Assembly (NCBI GenBank): GCA_928212115.1
Contig: CAKMRJ010000001.1
Coordinates: 360,988,570 to 361,052,569 of the forward strand
Direction: 5' to 3'
DNA: 64,000 nt
Origin: Lactuca virosa
Lineage: Eukaryota > Streptophyta > Magnoliopsida > Asterales > Asteraceae
The position numbers were made by a program, and so were the translations under genes. The first letter of the stretch is position 1; each line of letters opens with the position of its first letter. Positions 56,531-64,000 of the stretch are shown in pieces. The notes under the pieces are model-generated. The model was not told the origin of the DNA. It saw nothing but the letters and a program-made list of their open reading frames with translations, and ran no database searches.

Positions 56531-57599
56531 CTGTCTTGTAATCCCCAAGAAAATTGTAACCGTCAGAACCCTTCGAATGGAAGCAAGGCTCTTTCACTTT
56601 TGGGATGAAAAGCGAAGTCATACACCAGAAGTTTGAAATCATCAGCCTGAGTTGGTATTACTCAGAACCTCAAGGATTTCGTGAGTGCTGTGTTCCAAAG
56701 AATAGAGACGAGAAACAAATATAATAAAAATATGGGATATTGTGATGTCAAACCATTGACACAAAATCAGATGAAATCCCAGGCAAAGATTACTTCATTA
56801 ATCATTAAGAGAAATGATCAATAGTGTAGTCAGTGACAAGTAGGCTTTGAAAAATTTTGAAATGACTAGGACATTCGAATGAAACTCACACGGAAATCAT
56901 ATTCAAGAAAAAATTTATATGCTGGATCTTGTTGGGTAACAAACATCGTGGGTTTCGAATGTTTGATCAAGACCACTCATTCGAAATGAATATGATTTGG
57001 AGTTTCGAATTTTGGAACAGAAACAAAAGTTTCGTGAAAATCTGGAACTTAGTTCCCCGTCAATTCCTTAAAAGTTAATGAAAATTGGGTTTCACTTTCA
57101 TCACGGTCTCATGATGTCAGATCATAAACATAGAGTTTTGATATATCTAAGTCTCGATGGGTTTGATCAGAGACCTCTCGGACATATGTCTTCGTGTGTG
57201 ATCGTGAAAGAATTTTATGGATGAAAAAGATTGATGTAAGACACGAAAAGTACCTCTGTTGTGTTTGGACCAAACAGTAAACTCTTAACTCATTTTGAGA
57301 AGAGTAAGGTAGCTCAAAGACTAATGTGAATATAAGCCTGATTGGGAAGAAATCTTCGTATGAATAATTTCATTAAGGCTTTCTTACACACACATTGAGT
57401 CATGGAGGCTTTGGTCAACATACAGCAGCATGCTTCTAGGGACATCCTAACTAGTTCGAATGATGAAAAATTTATCGATTCATACGAAAAATGTACCGTA
57501 CCCGAGTACTGCAAGCATAATCTCTGATGTATCTTCATGAGAATCTGCAACAAAATACTAAAAAGAAATAGGAATCAAAATATTTTTTTATGTTTTGAT

Positions 57600-57830
57600 T
57601 TTTCGAAAATAAAGACAGAACAAACGAAAATTCTTTTTGAATTTTTAAATTTTTCAAAAATTAAATGACAAAATAAATGAAAATCTTTTTGGATTTTGGA
57701 ATTTTCTGAAAATTAAATGACAAAATAAACGAAAATCTTTTTGGATTTTGGAATTTTCTGAAAATTAAATGAAAAAACATACGAAAATCTTTTTGGATTT
57801 TTGAATTTTCGAAAATTGAAATAGTACATG
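57600..57830. repeat. Tandem units of about 55-60 bp in element F spacer
   Basis: About four diverged units of ATTAAATGACAAAATAAACG plus AAAATCTTTTTGGATTTTGG, each with a GAATTTTC/GAAAATT inverted repeat. Confidence 0.75.
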
Positions 57831-57863
57831 ATGCAAATATGCAAAATTTTATCATCCCCTTAT

Positions 57864-58080
57864 AAGTAACAAATGTACGAATTCGAAGAGGTCAAAGCGT
57901 TGACTATGAACAGTAACAGCTGAATCAACCCTTAAAATAAGTAACAATTGTGCGAATTCGAAGGGGTCGAAGCGTTGACTATGAACAGTAACATCTGAAT
58001 CAACCCTTAAAATAAGTAACAAATATGCGAATTCGAAGGGGTCGAAGCGTTGACTATGAACAGTAACCTCTGAATGTTGA
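57864..58080. repeat. 75-bp tandem repeat, three units, element F spacer
   Basis: Units start at 57864, 57939 and 58014 (exact 75-bp period), containing GCGAATTCGAAGGGGTCGAA and GCGTTGACTATGAACAGTAA. They differ at a few positions per unit. Confidence 0.9.
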
Positions 58081-58133
58081 ATGATTTTGCATTATCTTTT
58101 AGTCAGCGCCTCTGAATCATTCGTTATCATGCA

Positions 58134-59990
58134 TCATTCTTCTTTTTCGCATGGAACAGAATTTCCATCGATCATTCCAAGTCCTTCTATAATCTTCACA
58201 AGGGATTTTTCATCCAAAGATTTCGTGAAAATGTCAGCTAACTGATCAGTTGTTTTCACAAAATCTACTTCAATATTTCCATCTTCCACGTGATCTTTGA
58301 TGAAATGATAACGAAGAGCTATATGTTTAGTCTTCGAATGCTGCACAGGCTTATAACAAATTCTTATCGCACTTTGAGAATCACAATATAATGGAATCGT
58401 TTTCATATTAATTGCATAATCACGCAATTGACTTTGGATCCATATTATTTGTGAAGTGCAAGCAGCAGCAGCCACATATTCTGCTTCAGCTGTTGAAATT
58501 GATACGCATGTTTGCTTTTTCGACTGCCAGCTCACCAATTTGCCATCAAGAAATTGACATCCACCACTTGTGCTTTTTCGATCAAGATTACAACCACCCA
58601 GGTCTGCATCCGAATATGCTTGTACAAAGAACCCAGTGTTCGAAGGATACCACAATCCTAACGAAATTGTTCCTTTAAGATAACGAAAGATATTCTTCAC
58701 AGCAGTGAGATGTGGTTCTCGTGGATTAGACTGATACCTAGCACAATTACACACAGAAAACATGATATCAGGTCTACTAGCTGTAAGATAAAGTAATGAA
58801 CCAATCATGCTCCTATATAAAGTTATGTCAACGGCAGGTTTATCTAACGAAGATGTAAGCTTTATGCCCGTTGCCATTGGAACTCGTAACTTCGTGCTAT
58901 TCGTCAATCCAAACTTTTCCAACAGATTCTTCGTATATTTTTCTTGATTAATAAAAATTCCTTTTCTGTTTTGAAGAATATTCAAACCAAGAAAATTATT
59001 GATTTTTCCCATCATGCTCATTTCGAACTTACTTTTCATCAAATCTTCGAATTCTCTAGACAAAGCAGGGTCAGTCGAGCCAAAAATAATATCATCAACA
59101 TAAATTTGAACAAGCATTAGATGATTCCCCACTTTCTTTCGAAATAATGTGGGATCAACTGATCCTTGTTTAAATTTAGATTGTTTCAAAAATGAGGTAA
59201 GAGTTGCATACCATGCTCGTGGTGCTTGTTTCAAACCATAAACTGCCTTATCTAAAATATAAACATGATTTGGAAATTCTTCGTTAATAAAACCTGGGGG
59301 TTGTTCCACGTAAACAGTTTCTTCAAGCTCTCCATTTAGAAATGCATTTCACGTCCATTTGATAAACATCAAAATCTTTGTGAGCTGCATAAGCCAGAAA
59401 TATACGAACCGCCTCGAGTCTTGCGACAGGGGCAAAAGTTTCTTCATAGTCGATTCCTTCTTGTTGTGAATATCCTTTAACAACAAGTCTGCTTTGTTTC
59501 GAACAATATTTCCATCTTTGTCGGTTTTATTTTTGAAAATCCATTTTAACCCGACAATCGAAACATTTTCAGGTTTAGGAATTAACCTCCAAACCTTGTT
59601 TCGTTCAAATTCAGACAATTCAGATTGCATTGCAACAACCCAATCTGAGTGTTCCATTGCAATCTTAACTGTTTTTGGTTCAATCTTAGAAATGAAAACA
59701 TTGAACATGCAAAATTCTTGATGAGTATTCAATACCTCATTCTTTGCACGAATTTGAGCTCTTGTTAAAACTCCCTCTTGTGGATTCCCAATTACTTGAT
59801 CCTTCGGATGATATTTTGTCCACTTTTCCATTGGCGGATATGCTGGATCAAATTCCAAAGGTGCATCTTCGTATATATCATCGTTTTCTGATCCTACAAT
59901 CGAACAAGCATCATCAAAATCATTATTATCTTCAATATTTTCTGAATGCTCCCCCTCAACATTATGCTCCCCCTCAACATCATCATTCAT
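58134..59990 (-). pseudogene. Element F reverse transcriptase and RNase H
   Basis: The minus-strand frame from 59990 has an acidic integrase-RT linker, then the RT start (SDWVVAMQSELSEFERNKVW, VGLKWIFKNKTDKDGNIVR). It is lost to a frameshift near 59480 and another near 59345. The second piece (59309-58134, 391 codons) is open: EQPPGF, YGLKQAPRAWY, catalytic YVDD at residues 70-73, then FLGLNI and SRPDIMFSVC. RNase H follows with AYSDADLGGCNLDRKSTSGG, SISTAEAEYVAAA, LYCDSQSAI and HIALRYHFI, the copia RNase H motifs. It ends in PCEKEE, and no chromodomain is expected in copia. RT copies the RNA genome and RNase H removes the RNA. Apart from two indels the motifs are intact. Confidence 0.92.
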
Positions 59991-61160
59991 CCTTTCTTTT
60001 CCCCCTCGAAAGAATGTTGTTCGTCATCTAATGTATTCGAATCCAAGTGCTCCCCCTCCACTGGATTGTTTTGCATAGTTTCGCCATTTTCTGGAGAATT
60101 TGATGTTGAAGCATCATTAAGCTTTGTTAGTTCAGAGATATGATTATCACTTGCATTGATTTCAGCATCAACAGCATGATCTGAAATTCCAAAAATTAAA
60201 TCATAATCAATATCTAATGTTTGTGAGGATTCAGATTCATCTTGTATGTTTTTCAGAATTGGATGATTTTCAAACTGAGTTGTTGTTTGTTTAATGTAGT
60301 AATCATCAAATGTAAGATTAAAAGTTTCTTCAACTTTTTGTGTTCTTTTATTCAACACACGATATGCAACTGAATTATGCGAATATCCCAAGAAAATCCC
60401 TTCATCTGCTTTTGCTTGAAATTTCATAAGATTATCCTTGAGATTCATAATGAAGCACCTGCATCCGAAAACATGGAAAAATTTGACATTAGGTTTTCGA
60501 TTGTTGATAATTTCATATGGAGTAATGTTAAAACGGCGATGAATGAATGATCTCTTTTGAGTGAAACATGCGGTTGATACTGCTTCAGCCCAAAGATATT
60601 GTGGAAGATTCGCATATGCCAACATAGTCCTTGCCGCTTCGCATAGAGACCTATTTCTTCGTTCAACAACACCGTTTTGTTGTGGTGTGTATGGAGATGA
60701 AAAATTATGTGAAATCCCTTTGTCCACCAAAAATGAATCAAGAACATTGTTCTTAAATTCAGTTCCATGATCACTCTTAATTTTTCGAACAATCTTCTTC
60801 AATGTTGTTTCCATCTTTTTGATAAAGTCAATCATGATTTGTGCAACTTCAGATTTAAGCCTGAGAAAATAAACCCACGTAAATCTGGAAAAATCATCAA
60901 CAATCACTAAAATGTATTGTTTCTTGTTGAGAGTTGAAACAGTCGAAGGACCACACAAATCAATATGTAAGAGCTCCAGAGGTGCAACTATTTTCGAATC
61001 AATCGTAATTGGATGACCTTGTTTATGTTTCTTGCCAACTTCACAAGCTGCACATAAAGAAGCATTGTCAAATTTAAGTATAGGTAAACCTCTTACCAAA
61101 TCTTGTACCACAAGTTTATTGATGTTTCAAAAATTGAGATGAGAAAGTCTTCGATGCCAA
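59987..61160 (-). pseudogene. Element F integrase
   Basis: A pre-integrase zinc region (WLWHRRLSHLNF near 61160, then CAACEVGKKHKQGH) is interrupted by one TGA near 61128. The catalytic core reads LLHIDLCGPS (first D), IKSDHGTEFKN (second D) and PYTPQQNGVVERRNRS (E), so the D,D,E triad is preserved. The C-terminal part has FHVFGCRCFIMN and KADEGIFLGYS, typical of copia integrases, and an acidic Asn/Glu/Asp-rich tail runs toward RT. The ORF is 374 codons (61111-59987). Integrase would insert the cDNA and leave a 5-bp duplication. Confidence 0.92.
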
Positions 61161-61837
61161 AGCCACATAAGTCTGATGTTGCCTTCGAAAGAAGACATAT
61201 AGGTGAGTTTCCCTACGTATCGGATTGATGTCCAGAAGTGAAAGTATATATGTTTTTTTTATTTCTTGTAACAGATTTCATTGTCTGTTTTTGTACATTC
61301 GAAATATCTTCGTTCTTACTGTCGTAAAGAACTTGAGGACTCAGTGCCCGGCCTACATTTGATGAAACGTGCTTATTTCCTTGTTGAAGTTGAGCCTTCG
61401 ACCTAACCTTGCAACTGATCATATGTTGAATTGACCATGTTGTTTGTGATCTTCCCATATCCGTTTGACTTGACATTTTTGTATTGTTCCCAAACGTCAC
61501 TACTCCAACACTTTTGAGACTTCGAAAATCACGTAAATTCTCCTTCTTCCCAGTCATGTGACGAAGCAACCACTATCGACGTACCACTTGTTATCATATT
61601 GCTCATCACATAGTACCTACATTCAATGGAAAATTTTAGGTACCCAAGCTTTTTGGGTCCTTGGAAATTAGATTTCAATTTCGAATGTAATGAAGAACTT
61701 TTAACCCAATCACAAACTTTTGTTTTGAGACTATCAATTAAGTTCACTTCTTCATTTAAAGGACCGAAACATAAGTTTTTGATGGTTCGAATGTTCACTG
61801 ACATTACCCTTCGAATTCTGAGTTTGTGAATGAACAT
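61161..61837 (-). pseudogene. Element F protease region (decayed)
   Basis: Two overlapping frames cover it. One (61837-61529) has a pre-protease SSLHSKLKSNFQGPKKLGYL segment. The other (61569-61213) continues with LRHMTGKKENLRDFRSLKSV, then VVTFGNN, the region right after the copia protease active site (D-S-G-C-S-R-H-M-T-G). The DSG itself is obscured by a frame change near 61570. The stretch 61500-61215 is degenerate and the usual LISVSQL segment is not readable. No function is expected. Confidence 0.7.
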
Positions 61838-64000
61838 TCTTTGCTTTTATACTGGTTTCCATGCTTTGACTGATATGTTCGAACCTTAGACGATGAACTG
61901 CCATTTGATGAATTATTCATATACTTTTCATATGCTTCGTGAATTTGCTCCTTTGAAAATGTATTTGACTGATACATCTTTCCTTTCCTTCAAGCCAATG
62001 ATCGATGTTTCTTCCTTGACGTATTCCTTTTTCTCGTGAAGTTTTCATAGTTTTTCTTTCTTCGTTTGATTTGGAAAATTTGGCTTTATAGGAACAAAAT
62101 CAACTTTTGGTTTTGTTATAAAAGATTTAGCATATATTATCAACTGTTGATTTAAAATGTTGACGTTGAAAGAATTTTTGATTTGGTTTTGAGTTATTTG
62201 AAAATTTCTTGGAATATTAGTTTTTGAAACTTTCGAAAACCTTGGTTGTTTATTCACTTCAGACTTTGAATGATTTGATTGAGATGAATGTTGAGGTTTT
62301 GTTTAAAAAGATGAATTTGTAGCTTTGAAAACATTTTTGGGTGATTGTGATTCAGACATCTTTTGAGACTCAACATTTTGCCAAAATATTTTCTTTCTTG
62401 CTTATCTTTTTGAAATGTTGTTTTTCCTTCGAAAATTTGTCAATTTGATCTTTGAATTCCTTGGAGTTTAATTTGACAACTTTTTCACATTCCTTTTCAA
62501 CTTGTTTTGAATTCTCTTTTTCAATTTCTGATTTTTCAACCCATTTTATTTGTGGTTCTTGACGTTGGAAAACATATGAATTCTTTGTTAAGTTGTTTTC
62601 AACTGTGCTTTGATTTGCGAAAAAACCTTCATCAGTTATTTTTGAATTATCCTCTTCAACTAACTTCTTTAATTCTGGTTTGATTTTCTCAACATTTCCA
62701 GTAGTTACGAAACTTGATTTGGAAAAATGACATTATCTGTACATTTGAAATTTGGATAAACCACTGAATTAGTTTCAAGATAGTGTTCATCTTTTTCATT
62801 CATCACTTTTTCGAACTTTTGTGTATCACCATACACCTGATCAACCACAATTCGAGGACTTTCTTCTTCCTTTGAAGATTTCTTTTCCTTCGAAATGTTC
62901 ACTTCATCTTCATCATCACTATCATCAGTTTGGCTGTCTTTGAGATCCACGAAGTTCATATCATAAACTTTCGAAGTTGAGGGTATATCAGTTTCATTTT
63001 TAACCATCAAATCCTTAACTTTTTCTTTTCCTTTTGATGTTGAAGCAACATTAACAACAGACAACTGAGAACAATCAACATCTTCAAGTTCACTAATTTC
63101 ACTAATATTGTCAGAATTATTTTCAATATCAGCAAAATTAGATTGAGAATCAGATGTTGAATTCTCAGTCTTTTTCAAAATTTGAATTTGTTCAGATTTA
63201 GTCAAAGTATCATGCACTATGTTAACTAATTCATTCGCATCAAGACATTCATCAATTTTGACAATTTCATATTTATATCTATCATCAGGGACTCTGTCAA
63301 AATCAGCTATTATTTGCTCACAATCATACGAAATATTATCTACCTTGGCTCTTTAGAATGCTAGGAAAGGTAGTAATTTTCTATGTTGTTCTTTACTTAT
63401 ATCACATGAATGATGTAAATCAGTTAATTTGCTATAAAGTCGTTTAGCAGAATTACAATAGATGTTTCTTTGTGCTAGCAAAAGTTTAACATCACTCGAA
63501 ACCTATCCCTATCACACATTATATTTGTCATTTGTAATTCCAAACATTCAATTTTGCTTATTTTCATGTCTAATATCTTTTTGACCTCTAACAAATCCAT
63601 GGACAACGTGTTGGCCTCATTGCTAGCAGACACAACAATTGAATCAAAATAGTAACCGTCTCATCAAAAGAAATTAGTTCAGAATCATAAGCATGTGTAG
63701 GAATATTAAAGATTCGAGAATTTTACGTAACTTTATTGTCATTGGAGATTTTTCAGCTTGTTTGGATACGAAGCATCGTCCCCTCACTTCGAATTCCTCA
63801 TCATCTGAGTCCTCCTCCGTTTCTCATACAACGCCCCATGCGTTGGATTCCTCATTTCCTCATCGTCTGACCCGGATGACCAGATTTGATAAGTTCCATC
63901 TTCATCCTCATGCTCACCCTTTGCAACCAATGACAAATTCTTTGCTTTAGCACGAACCACCTCAAGCTTCGTATAGTATGCCTCATCTTTGACTTTATTC
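61838..64000 (-). pseudogene. Element F gag (partial, several breaks)
   Basis: Minus-strand frames from the window edge show a KDEAYYTKLEVVRAKAKNLS, YQIWSSGSDDEE segment (about 63985-63830), an acidic Ser/Asp/Glu-rich linker (63217-62705; ISELEDVDCSQLSVVN, SDDEDEVNISKEKKSS) and a basic Asn/Gln/Lys-rich stretch (62257-62045). Near 61960 comes a helix FSKEQIHEAYEKYMNNSS. The order fits the long gag of SIRE-like copia elements. Stops and frame changes occur every few hundred bases. A zinc knuckle was not located; it may lie in a broken frame. The N-terminus, primer site and 5' LTR are outside the window. Confidence 0.7.

Larger units (their letters stand above)
56531..58133 (-). other. Element F spacer between RNase H and extra ORF
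   Basis: No gene is seen; the ORF at 57314-57553 has no recognisable domain. The part next to pol carries two tandem arrays (57600-57830 and 57864-58080), and the rest is unique sequence rich in TTCGAA words. Confidence 0.5.
52157..64000 (-). mobile_element. Element F: SIRE/Maximus-like copia with extra 3' coding region (partial)
   Basis: A minus-strand copia element in the order gag, protease, integrase, RT, RNase H from the window end down to 58134. A 1.86-kb spacer follows, then a 3.7-kb extra coding region, polypurine tract and 3' LTR. The position of the extra region fits the env-like region of SIRE-type copia elements. The 5' LTR, primer site and start of gag lie beyond 64000. Frames are broken by a modest number of stops and shifts. 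Confidence 0.88.

Overview
This window is intergenic DNA of a plant nuclear genome, built almost entirely of LTR retrotransposons inserted into one another. I found no intact host gene, rRNA, tRNA gene or CRISPR array. The primer-binding sites match plant initiator-Met tRNA (TGGTATCAGAGC). The pol families are plant Ty3 chromoviruses (Tekay/Del-like), Athila/Tat-like Ty3 and Ty1/copia, with one CACTA DNA transposon. From memory, LTRs rich in ACTCGTCGAGT or GAGTTTACGGCCGTAAACTC suggest Asteraceae, perhaps Lactuca. That is an unverified impression.

Layout. (1) 1-5213: minus-strand Athila/Tat-like remnant with gag and protease but no reverse transcriptase. (2) 5214-5360 and 37604-about 42460: one decayed minus-strand copia element, split by element A. 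(3) 5361-37603: element A, a plus-strand chromovirus with 0.9-kb LTRs and target duplication ATAAT. Its gag is broken by a CACTA transposon (7170-11556, duplication GAG) and by element B (11682-32426, duplication ATAGA). B is a gag-only element with 3-kb LTRs. Its 3' LTR is in turn broken by element C (19807-30822, duplication TTAAA), a young, nearly complete minus-strand chromovirus. (4) 42463-44824: microsatellites, a GTTCGTTCG-rich block and GTTCATATATGAAC repeats. (5) 44825-49971: element D, a minus-strand chromovirus related to A and truncated in gag. (6) 49972-about 52156: fragment E, a B-type LTR on the minus strand. (7) About 52157 to the window end: element F, a minus-strand SIRE/Maximus-like copia element with a long extra coding region between RNase H and the 3' LTR. 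Its 5' end lies outside the window.

Relations. Insertion order is decayed copia, then A, then CACTA and B, then C. Element B carries only gag and probably depended on pol from a C-like partner: the two have similar gag, LTR segments and polypurine-tract surroundings. A and D share a 66-67-nt GT-AG intron-like insert at the gag-protease boundary. A, B and C have a consensus-like splice donor in the LTR and an acceptor-like AG 4-6 nt before the gag ATG.

The most unusual signal is a stem-loop module of about 130-160 bp. At least 13 copies lie in the A leader, the B LTRs and internal region, and fragment E. The loop is nearly invariant (CTGTTCCTTGTTTGG) and the 25-55-nt arms differ between modules yet still pair. 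Other points of interest are a Notchless (NLE) WD40 gene fragment captured by the CACTA element, a promoter-like region in front of F's extra ORF, and a (TA)n tract that expanded in one LTR of B but not the other.
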